From assembly GCA_002780135.1 (NCBI GenBank), contig PEWA01000016.1:1-21860 (forward strand): a DNA stretch of 21,860 nucleotides. Direction: 5' to 3'. Every line of letters begins with the position of its first letter. Position 1 is the stretch's first letter. Under the pieces are notes generated by a model, which saw nothing but the letters and a program-made list of their open reading frames with translations, did not search any database and was not told the DNA's origin. This DNA is from Candidatus Shapirobacteria bacterium CG06_land_8_20_14_3_00_40_12 (lineage in GTDB: Bacteria > Patescibacteriota > Microgenomatia > UBA12405). This document shows positions 1 to 7,655 of this stretch, in pieces. The position numbers and the translations under genes were made by a program.

Positions 1-648
1 AAGTCGAAGACCAGCTAGGCGCCGGCGGGAGAGATAAAAAAACCACCCCAAAATTATTAATAGAGAGGAAAGTAAATCGATAATTATTTTTAAATACACC
101 ATGTGAAAAGCCGGATGAATAATTGAAATGGAGAAAAGATCAATTAATTTGTCGATGGCATAATAAAGGGAATAGAAAAAGAGAGCGACAAAAATAGGTT
201 TGAAGCGAGCAGCTTTGTGGGTTAAAGATAAAAGAAGGTTAAATTTGGGAGGGCGGGGTGGAAAACGGGTTTGGAGAAAACGATAAAGCAAATAGAGCAG
301 AACAAAAGAAATATAGATATAAATAATAGCCGGTTGATACCAATAGTTATTATCGCGGGTGATGTATTTGCCGATTTCATCGATAAATACCCCCCAACCT
401 AAACCGCCAATAACAGCGCAGTGCTTTAAAATAAATGACGGGGGGAAAAGAAAAATTAAAATAAGAGCCAAAAACATAAGTAGACCGCCCCAGAGAACAT
501 GGGCGATGTGCATCGAACCAAAACTAAGTTGAAAATTGTTAGTCAAGTGAAGAAAGAGACGGGTGACTAAAACAGAGACGATGCCGGAAATCATAAAAAT
601 TAAGATGTTGTTCGGAGCGGATTTCTGAAGATGGAAACGAGCAGTCAT
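1..648 (-). CDS. Integral membrane protein, unknown function (3' end outside window)
   Basis: Reading the minus strand from an ATG at 648 gives 216 codons with no stop, running off the window edge, so the C terminus is missing. The product is strongly hydrophobic, with about five likely membrane helices (near residues 15-32, 48-70, 74-85, 104-122 and 148-165) and another at the cut end. A polar, conserved-looking segment near residues 84-101 reads GVFIDEIGKYITRDNNYWYQ and would sit between two helices. I do not recognise a named family. A -10-like TAAAAT ends 6 bases before the ATG, and the gene diverges from comF with only 16 bases between the start codons. Function unknown; the existence of the gene is well supported. 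Confidence 0.8.
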   Translation of the reverse strand, partial: MTARFHLQKSAPNNILIFMISGIVSVLVTRLFLHLTNNFQLSFGSMHIAHVLWGGLLMFLALILIFLFPPSFILKHCAVIGGLGWGVFIDEIGKYITRDNNYWYQPAIIYIYISFVLLYLLYRFLQTRFPPRPPKFNLLLSLTHKAARFKPIFVALFFYSLYYAIDKLIDLFSISIIHPAFHMVYLKIIIDLLSSLLIILGWFFYLSRRRLAGLRL

Positions 649-653
649 AGTGG

Positions 654-659
654 TATTTT
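654..659 (+). promoter_or_regulatory. -10 element, comF
   Basis: TATTTT, 5 bases before ATG 665. No clear -35 and no Shine-Dalgarno. Confidence 0.45.
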
Positions 660-660
660 A
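655..660 (-). promoter_or_regulatory. -10 element, membrane protein gene
   Basis: TAAAAT on the minus strand, 6 bases before ATG 648. It shares its AT core with the divergent comF element. Confidence 0.5.
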
Positions 661-664
661 AATC

Positions 665-1294
665 ATGGGAATAATAATTGATTGGGTATTTCCCAAAAAG
701 TGTCTGGGGTGTGACGTAAACGGAAATTATTTGTGCTCAAAGTGCCAAAAAGAGATTAAGAGCCTGGGAGTAAGTTATGACGATAAAAGATTGGAAGGGC
801 GAATTGGATTGTTTAAATATGATGGAATAACAAGAGAGATTATTAGAATGATTAAATTTGATTTTGTTGGTGATGCAATCAAAGAAATCGGAAACTGGAT
901 GGTGGCCGCCCTGAAAAAAGACTATCCGAATGTGGTGGCGACTTGGAGAAAAGAAAAATATGTGATGATACCAGTCCCCCTTCATTGGCGGCGGGAAAAT
1001 TGGCGGGGGTTTAACCAGTCGGCTGAATTGGCTAAAGTTATTGGAGATAAATTAAAAATTGAGGTAAATAAAGATTTGATGATAAGGAAAAAATATACCA
1101 AAAGTCAGGCGTTACGACAAAGGGGACAGAAAAGTTCTAATGTGGAAGGAGCTTTTAAAATAATCGGGAAAATTCCAAAAAAGATTATTATTTTTGACGA
1201 TGTCTGGACTAGCGGTGCAACAATAAAAAGTATGATAAAAATCTTGCCGGAAAAAACAAAGGTCTGGGTGTTAACACTATGTAGTGGAAGGTGA
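665..1294 (+). CDS. comF: ComF family phosphoribosyltransferase-like protein
   Basis: A 209-residue protein with the ComF layout. An N-terminal zinc-ribbon-like region has CxxC pairs at C13/C16 and C24/C27. The central IPVPLHWRRENWRGFNQS segment (near 102-119) and the KSQALRQR segment are family hallmarks. The PRPP-binding motif IIIFDDVWTSGATI lies near 174-187. ComF proteins support DNA uptake in naturally competent bacteria, and relatives occur widely without proven function. The gene stands alone between divergent and convergent neighbours, so context adds nothing on competence. Its last 18 bases overlap the 3' end of the SPFH gene on the other strand. A TATTTT hexamer ends 5 bases before the ATG and no Shine-Dalgarno is visible. 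Family call is strong; the biological role is not shown. Confidence 0.92.
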   Translation: MGIIIDWVFPKKCLGCDVNGNYLCSKCQKEIKSLGVSYDDKRLEGRIGLFKYDGITREIIRMIKFDFVGDAIKEIGNWMVAALKKDYPNVVATWRKEKYVMIPVPLHWRRENWRGFNQSAELAKVIGDKLKIEVNKDLMIRKKYTKSQALRQRGQKSSNVEGAFKIIGKIPKKIIIFDDVWTSGATIKSMIKILPEKTKVWVLTLCSGR

Positions 1295-1960
1295 CTTGGG
1301 CAAGTTACCGGAGATGGTACGGTTGCCGACGATTTGTTCGGGGGTCTTGGGTAATTCCGGTTCGGGAAGGGCCTCGAGTACTTCGGAGGGGGCGGCCTCA
1401 ACCGGGGTTAGAGAACTAAGATAAAAATTATCCACAAAGAGACCATGTTGGGTGAGAGAGTCGCGCAATTCCTGTTTAACTTCATCCTCAATGTGGCTAC
1501 GATCGGTAGACAGAGACATATTAAGGGAATGGTTGGTGATAACCTTACGAATCCGGCTTCTAGTGACAGGCCGAACCACCTTGGAAACAAAGTTTTCACC
1601 AATATTTTGCCAGATTTCCGGCAATCTTTCAGTATCAAGTTTGATCAAAACAGTAGCTTCAACAGCGACAAATTTATTGTCGGAAGTAACGGCATGAATA
1701 ACTTCATCGCCCATAATTTCTTTATTGTCTTTAAGGGTGACATCTTTACTGATAGTGTATTCAATTAACTGAGCGTTAAAGAGTTTGACCCGATGAATGA
1801 TGGGAAGTTTTAGGTGCATTCCCGGATACCAGACATTTTTAAGAACTCCGCGGAAGATATCGTAAATACAGCCGACATGACCCGGAGGAACAGTAACAAT
1901 AAAACCGCCGACGACTTCGTCAACAAAAAGGGAAACAAGCAGGTTATCGATTGACGCCAT
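1277..1960 (-). CDS. SPFH / band 7 (prohibitin-like) domain protein
   Basis: A 227-residue protein whose main part is an SPFH domain. It opens with VPPGHVGCIYDIFRGVLKNV (near residues 24-43), followed by the strand-rich part with DNKFVAVEATVLIKLD, then the helical IVRPV-like segment KVVRPVTRSRIRKVI near 128-142. SPFH proteins usually scaffold membrane microdomains or regulate membrane proteases. Here there is no convincing N-terminal membrane helix, and the usual long coiled-coil tail is replaced by a short Pro/Glu-rich end, so membrane attachment is unclear. It is the last gene of the minus-strand run, 7 bases after tpiA. A TATAAT overlapping the end of tpiA could give it its own promoter with a leader of a few bases. 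The 3' end overlaps comF by 18 bases. Confidence 0.87.
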   Translation of the reverse strand: MASIDNLLVSLFVDEVVGGFIVTVPPGHVGCIYDIFRGVLKNVWYPGMHLKLPIIHRVKLFNAQLIEYTISKDVTLKDNKEIMGDEVIHAVTSDNKFVAVEATVLIKLDTERLPEIWQNIGENFVSKVVRPVTRSRIRKVITNHSLNMSLSTDRSHIEDEVKQELRDSLTQHGLFVDNFYLSSLTPVEAAPSEVLEALPEPELPKTPEQIVGNRTISGNLPKSPSTT

Positions 1961-1967
1961 AAGTAGC

Positions 1968-2627
1968 CTAAATTATAGCATTAAAACCAGAGGCAATACC
2001 CGACAGTACAGCCCGAGGATCGTCACTTAAAACAAAGGCACTAGATAACATAACAGCTTTTGCCCCCATTTTTAGGCTAATTTCAACATCCTCTCGGTTT
2101 TTAACACCGGCACCGACAATTAGGGGAAGATCCTGACATAAAGTGGCCAGTTTTTGGATACTTTGGGGGTTTTTAGTGGCGACTGATTCATTTTCACTAG
2201 CTATTAACTCAGGTGGTTCAAACAAAACATAGTCAGGCTTGGCTTTAATTACCCACTTCTCGGCTTGACTTGGCGATTTGACACAACAACAAAGAGTAAA
2301 ACCGGGGGGGTTGTTTTTTATGATTTTAAGGACCGTACCTTTGGGAACAGAGTGTTCGGAGTGATTTAAGAGACTGCCTTTTATATCTAAGGTAAGAGCT
2401 TGTTTGGGGGAAATAAAACCGGAGTGTTTACCGTCGGAATATTGGTCGACATTTTGTAACCAAACCTCGACTCCGGTTTCCCGGGAAATCCTTAAAGCAT
2501 CCAGGGCAGAAGTAGTTACAATGGTTCTTATTTTATATTTATCACCAATATCTTTAACAATTTTGGCAAGTTTTATTGCGCCATCACCGAAGGTTTCAGA
2601 GTAGATTTTAAAATTAACCAGAATCAT
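1968..2627 (-). CDS. tpiA: Triosephosphate isomerase, archaeal type
   Basis: A 219-residue TIM-barrel enzyme that interconverts dihydroxyacetone phosphate and glyceraldehyde 3-phosphate. N5 and K7 (VNFKIY) are the active-site pair, the catalytic histidine is H89 in LLNHSEH, and the catalytic glutamate is E137 in FEPPELI. The phosphate-binding GAGV lies at 172-175. Length (about 220 against about 250) and the signatures LLNHSE, EPPELI and GAGVKNREDV match archaeal enzymes rather than the usual bacterial type (GHSERR, YEPVWAIGTG). The loop after EPPELI reads ASENES where archaeal enzymes usually have a GTG. The start overlaps the stop of the solute-binding protein gene by 4 bases (ATGA), so translation is probably coupled. 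A TATAAG also lies 5 bases upstream of the ATG. Confidence 0.93.
   Translation of the reverse strand: MILVNFKIYSETFGDGAIKLAKIVKDIGDKYKIRTIVTTSALDALRISRETGVEVWLQNVDQYSDGKHSGFISPKQALTLDIKGSLLNHSEHSVPKGTVLKIIKNNPPGFTLCCCVKSPSQAEKWVIKAKPDYVLFEPPELIASENESVATKNPQSIQKLATLCQDLPLIVGAGVKNREDVEISLKMGAKAVMLSSAFVLSDDPRAVLSGIASGFNAII
1972..1977 (-). promoter_or_regulatory. -10 element, SPFH gene
   Basis: TGCTATAAT (extended -10 form), 11 bases before ATG 1960, within the last codons of tpiA. It would give a leader of only a few bases. Confidence 0.45.
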
Positions 2628-4117
2628 TTCAGCTTATACTTTTGGATAACCTGATTAATACCTGATCGGAGGTCGGTCATGATAGTGGAAGGATCGGCAT
2701 TTTGGGCAATAGAATTAATAGCATCGGCAAAATATTTAGAAAGTTCGGTATTAAGACCGGCGTCAAAGGTTCGGGAAGATAAAAGTCCTGATTCGGCGTT
2801 ATTGGCAACAGAAATAAATGGTTTTATTTTAAGATTACCCGAGAGGTTGTTGCCCATACTTATACGGGGATAGATCTCGCCAAAAGAACGGGTTTGGGAG
2901 GCGGCGGTAAACATCTTTTCCAGAACTTCCTTGCTGGATAAATATTCCAGGAACTTCCAGGCTTCTTTTTGGTGACTGCTTTTATTGTTAACTCCCTCCA
3001 CCCAATAGGAGGCCCAATGGATATTAGTCATCTCGACATCAGAGCTAGGGGCGGAACCATTTGGGGACGAAAGAATAGGCAGTTGAGGGATGGTGGTAAT
3101 GGCAAAATTGAGAGAGGGGTTTAGCTCTTCAATATTGAAAACCCTCCAGGAGGGGGCAAAGTAAAAGGCGAGTTTACCCTCAGCGAAGGCCTGGGTCGAA
3201 GGAGGCATGGACTCATCCCAAGTTTTGTACTTGGTGGAAAAATCAGCGTAGTAGGAAAGAACGCCTTTAACGCTTTCATCGTTTTTGGAATCATCTTTAG
3301 TAAAGTCGGCACCATTTTGCTTGAGAATAATGCCGACAATGTCGCTCCAGTGGTCAACGTTATCAGTCAACCCCATAGCGACACCGGCAATTTTCAACCG
3401 ACCGTTGTTATCAAAAATAGTTAAATTGCTGCCAATGGTTTGGAGATCCCACCAGGTCTTAGGAAGAGAAGCTTGGGACTTTTCAATCAAATCCTTGTTA
3501 TAAAAAAGACTGAGACCGTCATACATTAAAGGAAGAGCCAGATAGCGGCTATTCATCTTCAGATCATTTTTGTAGACGGAATAATAATCAGTGTCAAGAC
3601 CAATGGACTTAACTGTGGTATCAGGAACCGGAGCCAAAGAATCGACAAACATGGGTAACCAAGATGAGTGGAGACGGAAAATGTCAGGAACTTCGTCGAC
3701 GGTTGAATCTTTTGTCAGACGGCCAGACAAACGGGAACGGTAATCATTTTTTTGCTGGGTTTTGTAATTTATTTTAATATTAGGATTTTTGGCTTCAAAA
3801 TCAGCGATAACACCCTCAAGAAGTGAACGGTCTTCCCAAAGCCCCCAGTAATTAAGAGTAACCACTTTCCCCGGTTTTCCGGAAAGGGTTGGGATTAAAA
3901 CTTTTATGACCACAAATAGAAGTAGGGCGACCAATATAATAATGGTTAGGGGAATAACAAAAACTGGTAGGGATTTTTTACGGGGGGAGGGTGAAGATGA
4001 GGAAAAACCAATTAATGGCGGGGATGGTGAAGTATCCGCCGCAGCCGGAGCTTCGACGGACGAGCCGGAAAGACTTTGGCGTGGGGGAAGCGGGGAAGAA
4101 ATATTTTGATAATCCAT
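2624..4117 (-). CDS. Membrane-anchored extracellular solute-binding protein, family 1
   Basis: A 497-residue protein. Residues 1-49 form a Pro/Ser-rich cytoplasmic tail, about 50-76 is one long hydrophobic helix, and the remainder is an extracellular domain of the sugar-type binding-protein family: VVTLNYWGLWEDRSLLEGVI, the DIFRLHSSWLPMF segment, LPLMYDGLSLFYNKDL, the FAEGKLAFYFAPSWR segment, and EAWKFLEYLSSKEVLEKM. These proteins normally deliver sugars to an ABC importer. No permease or ATPase gene is present here; the neighbours downstream are tpiA (4-base overlap) and an SPFH gene. The anchor is an uncleaved-looking helix instead of a lipobox. TATAAT ends 6 bases before the ATG. The ligand cannot be told from sequence. 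Confidence 0.9.
   Translation of the reverse strand: MDYQNISSPLPPRQSLSGSSVEAPAAADTSPSPPLIGFSSSSPSPRKKSLPVFVIPLTIIILVALLLFVVIKVLIPTLSGKPGKVVTLNYWGLWEDRSLLEGVIADFEAKNPNIKINYKTQQKNDYRSRLSGRLTKDSTVDEVPDIFRLHSSWLPMFVDSLAPVPDTTVKSIGLDTDYYSVYKNDLKMNSRYLALPLMYDGLSLFYNKDLIEKSQASLPKTWWDLQTIGSNLTIFDNNGRLKIAGVAMGLTDNVDHWSDIVGIILKQNGADFTKDDSKNDESVKGVLSYYADFSTKYKTWDESMPPSTQAFAEGKLAFYFAPSWRVFNIEELNPSLNFAITTIPQLPILSSPNGSAPSSDVEMTNIHWASYWVEGVNNKSSHQKEAWKFLEYLSSKEVLEKMFTAASQTRSFGEIYPRISMGNNLSGNLKIKPFISVANNAESGLLSSRTFDAGLNTELSKYFADAINSIAQNADPSTIMTDLRSGINQVIQKYKLK
2633..2638 (-). promoter_or_regulatory. Possible -10 element, tpiA
   Basis: TATAAG, 5 bases before ATG 2627, inside the end of the solute-binding protein gene. 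Coding constraint could also explain it. Confidence 0.3.
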
Positions 4118-4123
4118 TGTTTA

Positions 4124-4129
4124 ATTATA
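4124..4129 (-). promoter_or_regulatory. -10 element, solute-binding protein operon
   Basis: TATAAT, 6 bases before ATG 4117. Confidence 0.6.
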
Positions 4130-4130
4130 G

Positions 4131-4136
4131 TATATT
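4131..4136 (+). promoter_or_regulatory. -10 element, rnhA-vanW operon
   Basis: TATATT, 6 bases before ATG 4143, back to back with the minus-strand TATAAT one base away. Confidence 0.55.
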
Positions 4137-4142
4137 AGAGTC

Positions 4143-4541
4143 ATGAGAATTAAGGTATTTACTGACGGGGGCGCTCGGGGAAACCCGGGAAGAGCCGGAT
4201 GCGGGGTGGTAGTAAAAGATGAAAAAGAAAAAATAATTTATGAGGAAAGTAAGTTTTTGGGAGTTAAAACAAACAATGAGGCGGAATATTTGGGTTTGAT
4301 TACAGCTTTAACTTGGATAAATAACCAAAGTGACCCGGAGGTTGAGTTGTATTCCGATTCGGAATTATTGGTCAGACAAATGAGAGGTGAATATAAAGTT
4401 AAGGCGACAAATTTGAAAAACCTCTGGTTAACTGCAAAAAATTTATCCAAGTCAATTAAAATTATATTCATAGAAATTAGTCGAGAGTTAAATTTTGAAG
4501 CTGATGAGTTGGCTAACTTGGCGATGGATAGAGAAAGATGA
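4143..4541 (+). CDS. rnhA: Ribonuclease H (RNase HI-like)
   Basis: A 132-residue protein with all four acidic catalytic positions of RNase H: D8 in FTDGGARGNPG, E46 in TNNEAEY, D72 in YSDSELLV and D121 in FEADELAN. It cleaves the RNA strand of RNA/DNA hybrids such as R-loops and primer remnants. It is the short form close to archaeal and Bacillus YpdQ-like enzymes and lacks the basic handle region of E. coli RNase HI. TATATT ends 6 bases before the ATG, back to back with the -10 of the solute-binding protein gene on the other strand. The stop overlaps the start of the VanW-family gene (ATGA). Confidence 0.93.
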   Translation: MRIKVFTDGGARGNPGRAGCGVVVKDEKEKIIYEESKFLGVKTNNEAEYLGLITALTWINNQSDPEVELYSDSELLVRQMRGEYKVKATNLKNLWLTAKNLSKSIKIIFIEISRELNFEADELANLAMDRER

Positions 4542-6265
4542 GAAAAAGAAAAATATTGGTAGGCCTGATTATTACAGTTTCAATTTTGGGAACGATATTG
4601 TTTCTACCGCTAGCTTTGGCTTTTGGAAAAAGCGGACGGGATATTAAGGTTCTCGGAAAAGACTTTTCAATATTGTCCAAAAGAGAAATTCTTGGGAGGT
4701 TGGATAGAGACTTTCCGCTTATGGGAACTATAAAACTAAACGAAAAGATGACCGAAGACGGCCGACTATTTAGCGTTGAATTATCATCAATTTCGGCCGA
4801 AATTGATAAAGAAAAAATGATATCAGATTTACTTTATCGAAGAATAAATCAGGGGTTATTAAAATATATAGGCGCCTTTTTTCAAGGGCGTGATTTTAAG
4901 TTGGAAATAAAATTAGATGATTCAAAATTTGACAAAGAGATAGATAGGATAGCGTCACAGATTGAAAAACCATTTATCCCCTCGGAACTCCTGATCGAAA
5001 AAGGAGAAGTGAAAGTTAAAGACGGACAACTGGGAAAAAGAGTAGATATAAATATATTAAAAGAAAATATTTTGAAAATAATTACCGGGTATAACCTTGA
5101 TAACCGGGTGGAAATTCCAGTAGAAATAATTGGGTTTTTACCCAAAGCGGATATAAAGTTAGAGGTAATTAAAAAAGCTTCTAAGTTAATAAATAAAAAA
5201 ATAGTCCTGACTTGGGAAGAAGAAAAAAGTGAGGTGGAAAAGGCGCAGATAATTAACTGGATTGGGTTTGGAGATGGGTGCAACTTGAATAAAATTTCCG
5301 GATTTGTAGAAACTTTTGACAACAGCATTAAACGGGAACCGAGAGAGGCAGTATTTAAATTTGAAAACGGGAAGGTGGTGGAGTTCGAGGCCTCGAGGGA
5401 TGGTTTTTTAATTGACAGTGCCAAATTAAAAGAAACACTTTGTCAGGAAATAAGTAACTGGACAGAAAGTGAAAAAAAAGAGATAGTGGTGGAACTGCCC
5501 CTAATTCTAATAGCACCAAAGATTAATACCGAGTCGGTAAATGATCTCGGAATAAAAGAACTTTTGGGCAGAGGTACTTCAAGCTTCCGTCACAGCAGTA
5601 CTATCCGAAACTTTAACGTGGAAAAAGGATCGTCAATTATAAATCGGATTTTGGTGGCGCCTGACGAGACATTTTCTTTTCTGAAAGCTTTGGGAGAGGT
5701 AACATTGGATAACGGATACAAAAAGGCATATGTAATTAAGAAAGGTAAAACTGAGCTGGACGTCGGTGGGGGGGTTTGTCAGGTGTCGACTACATTCTTT
5801 AGGGCTATTTTGGACGCGGGTCTGGATATTACCGAAAGACACGCTCATGCTTATCGGGTGTCCTATTATGAGGAAGACAACCGACCGGGTTTTGATGCAA
5901 CAGTTTTTATCCCTTCACCGGATTTAAAATTTATCAACGACACCGGCCACCATCTTCTGATTCAGAGTATTTATGACGGAAAAAATAAAAAATTGATTTA
6001 TGAAATTTATGGTACCAGTGACGGAAGAAAAGTAGAAATCAGTAACTACCGGCAATGGGATGCCCAACCGGCACCGCCGGATGTGTGGATTGATGATCCG
6101 ACATTGTCGCCGGGGAAAGTAGTTAAGGATGAAAGTAAGGTACCGGGACTAAAAGCTTCATTTGAGTGGAAGGTAACCAAAAACGGCGAGGTCTTACATC
6201 AAAAAACTTTTTCCAGTGCTTACGTCCCCTGGGCGGCAGTGTATCGAAGAGGACCGGGGCAATAA
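4538..6265 (+). CDS. VanW family protein with peptidoglycan-binding-like domain
   Basis: A 575-residue envelope protein. Residues about 5-29 form an N-terminal signal or anchor helix after MRKRK. Residues about 35-340 resemble the repeated putative peptidoglycan-binding domains that precede VanW in many Gram-positive and CPR proteins. The VanW domain spans about 347-490, with the signature GGGVCQVSTTFFRA near 409-422, ERHAHAYRVSYY and DNRPGFDATVF. The C terminus (500-575) reads as a beta-rich tail. VanW came from vancomycin-resistance clusters, but its biochemical role is not established and single copies are common without resistance genes, so resistance should not be assumed. Translation is probably coupled to rnhA through a 4-base overlap. 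Confidence 0.92.
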   Translation: MRKRKILVGLIITVSILGTILFLPLALAFGKSGRDIKVLGKDFSILSKREILGRLDRDFPLMGTIKLNEKMTEDGRLFSVELSSISAEIDKEKMISDLLYRRINQGLLKYIGAFFQGRDFKLEIKLDDSKFDKEIDRIASQIEKPFIPSELLIEKGEVKVKDGQLGKRVDINILKENILKIITGYNLDNRVEIPVEIIGFLPKADIKLEVIKKASKLINKKIVLTWEEEKSEVEKAQIINWIGFGDGCNLNKISGFVETFDNSIKREPREAVFKFENGKVVEFEASRDGFLIDSAKLKETLCQEISNWTESEKKEIVVELPLILIAPKINTESVNDLGIKELLGRGTSSFRHSSTIRNFNVEKGSSIINRILVAPDETFSFLKALGEVTLDNGYKKAYVIKKGKTELDVGGGVCQVSTTFFRAILDAGLDITERHAHAYRVSYYEEDNRPGFDATVFIPSPDLKFINDTGHHLLIQSIYDGKNKKLIYEIYGTSDGRKVEISNYRQWDAQPAPPDVWIDDPTLSPGKVVKDESKVPGLKASFEWKVTKNGEVLHQKTFSSAYVPWAAVYRRGPGQ

Positions 6266-6274
6266 AGATGGTTT

Positions 6275-6302
6275 GTAGAGATGCACGGTCGCGCGTCTCT
6301 AC
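6275..6302. repeat. REP-like palindrome, copy 1
   Basis: A 28-base hairpin: 10-base arms GTAGAGATGC and GCGTCTCTAC (one G-T pair) around an 8-base loop ACGGTCGC. It lies between the VanW-family gene and the remnant 3' end of the RAYT pseudogene. It matches the copy at 6551-6578 at 26 of 28 positions. There is no T-run, so it does not look like an intrinsic terminator. Confidence 0.88.
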
Positions 6303-6308
6303 CGAGTG

Positions 6309-6878
6309 TTATCGATAGAATTTATCTTTTTCCCAATTTACTATATTGTTCTGAATGTATCGTCTGGTAATAAGAAATTGTGATCTTGTTTTAATAATTT
6401 CATCATGAAAACGGGATTACCAGGAAAAGAAAAGGTGTTGTTGATTGCAAATTCGTTTGACTGAGGATTTATATTGATTGATTATTTTCGGAAGAATTTG
6501 ATTTGATTTTATAGCCAATCGATGAAAATGAAAACTTTGATATCCTTTTTGTAGAGACGCACGATCGCGCGTCTCTACCGATTTTGAAATTGGCGTCTTT
6601 ATACGGAATAGAATATGCAGATGATTCGGCATTATCACGAAATTATCTAAATCAATTTGAAGAAAATGTTTAGGGATATCAAGTAAACATTGTTGAGCAA
6701 TCTGACCACAATAAGACAAAATTATTTTATCATTGCCAATTTTTCCAAAAAAGTTGTTGTGATTGAGAGTGCAAATGGTGACAAAATATATACCGGGGGT
6801 TGAATAATTCCAATTAGAAAGACGAGGAGATTTGGTGGTATATTTTTCGATGAAACGGGATGGATTATCAACCACCAT
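6309..6878 (-). pseudogene. REP-associated tyrosine transposase (RAYT, TnpA-REP), interrupted by in-frame TAA
   Basis: The frame from the ATG at 6878 encodes a Y1/HUH transposase of the IS200-related RAYT group: SPRLSNWNYSTPGIYFVTIC near residue 18, then the HUH motif in MPNHLHIL near residue 83. It stops at TAA 6417-6419 after LFFSW. Continuing in the same frame gives SRFHDEIIKTRSQFLITRRYIQNN..., the usual RAYT C terminus, up to a TAA at 6309-6311. A single C-to-T change (CAA or CAG to TAA) would explain the break. The 153-residue product lacks the C-terminal helical part needed for activity. A 28-base palindrome sits in frame inside the gene (6551-6578). The start overlaps the end of folD by 11 bases. 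Confidence 0.85.
6551..6578. repeat. REP-like palindrome, copy 2, inside the RAYT pseudogene
   Basis: A perfect hairpin with 10-base arms GTAGAGACGC and GCGTCTCTAC around ACGATCGC. It is read in frame by the RAYT gene as part of SVETRDRASLQ, directly after the HUH-bearing strand, where relatives have a loop. Confidence 0.9.
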
Positions 6879-7650
6879 TTTTGATAACTAATTCGTAGGT
6901 ATTTTCCAAAAGAGAGGCGACGGTCATGGGGCCGACACCACCGAAGGTGGTGGTAATATATGAAGCTTTGGGAGAAATGCCGGTAAAATCGATATCGCCG
7001 CCACCGACATCGATAGCCACAATCCCCTCTTTGACCATGGGGCCGGTAATTAAATTTTTTACACCGGTGGCGGAAATTAAAATATCAGATGTTAGGGTGA
7101 TGGATTTTAAATTGGTGGTTTTCTGATTACAGAGAGTAACAATGGCTCCTTGTTTTTCCAACTCTTTTTTTAAAGGTTGACCTATAAGCAGACTATCGTT
7201 GACAATGACTACACTTTTACCAGATAGAGATATTTGATATTCCTCAAGTAATCTAATAATGCCTTTATCAACCGCCGGAATAATACCCGATGTGGGATTT
7301 AGACCATCGGCATCCTTGTTGGGGTTAATGGAATTGACGATAAAGTTTTTGTCGTAGTTTTCTGGAAGCGGCAGTTGGACAAAAAAACCAGTGACAGAAG
7401 AGTCGAGGTTGAGGGAATCTATTAGTGAAAAGATGGTGGCAGGGGGTTGATTGACAGAAAAATGATGAAGTCGGCCGCCAATGCCGATACTTTCAGCTTT
7501 GGCCTGTTTTAAGGCAACATATTTTAAAGAGGATGGATCGTCACCAACTAAGATAATGTCTAAATTAATTGATTTATTAATCTTTGAAATTTTGATTCGA
7601 AGATCGCTAAGAATTTTTTCGGATAGGGTTTTACCGTCTAATAGAACCAT
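6868..7650 (-). CDS. folD: Bifunctional methylenetetrahydrofolate dehydrogenase / cyclohydrolase
   Basis: A 260-residue FolD that oxidises 5,10-methylene-THF and hydrolyses 5,10-methenyl-THF in one-carbon metabolism. Visible motifs are Y44xxxK48 (KYVALKQAKA; K48 is the expected catalytic lysine), VQLPLP at 91-96, NKDADG at 111-116, PTSGI, and the C-terminal GGVGPMT at 237-243. The nucleotide-binding loop reads VIVNDSLLIGQP where most FolDs have GRSxxVGxP, a noticeable change, so cofactor preference may differ. It is slightly shorter than usual (about 280-300). TATAAT lies 5 bases upstream of the ATG. The 3' end overlaps the RAYT pseudogene by 11 bases. Confidence 0.95.
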   Translation of the reverse strand: MVLLDGKTLSEKILSDLRIKISKINKSINLDIILVGDDPSSLKYVALKQAKAESIGIGGRLHHFSVNQPPATIFSLIDSLNLDSSVTGFFVQLPLPENYDKNFIVNSINPNKDADGLNPTSGIIPAVDKGIIRLLEEYQISLSGKSVVIVNDSLLIGQPLKKELEKQGAIVTLCNQKTTNLKSITLTSDILISATGVKNLITGPMVKEGIVAIDVGGGDIDFTGISPKASYITTTFGGVGPMTVASLLENTYELVIKNGG

Positions 7651-7655
7651 TCCTG

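Noticed and set aside
4882..5424. Long antisense open frame within the VanW-family gene
   Set aside because: Its composition mirrors the A/G-rich coding strand (Ser/Phe/Ile-rich), it has no motifs, and the plus-strand protein is clearly conserved.
4538..6265. Vancomycin-resistance function from the VanW domain
   Set aside because: No vanHAX, vanS or vanR genes are present, and VanW-domain proteins are common without resistance.
6275..6302. Possible intrinsic terminator after the VanW-family gene
   Set aside because: The stem is strong, but no T-run follows on either strand and a near-identical copy lies inside a coding frame, so it is better explained as a REP-like element.
6417..6419. TAA as a recoded sense codon
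   Set aside because: TAA terminates several intact genes in this window, so a nonsense mutation is the simpler reading.
6938..6957. CCACC/GGTGG inverted repeat in folD
   Set aside because: It falls exactly on the conserved TTFGGVGP codons; protein conservation explains it.
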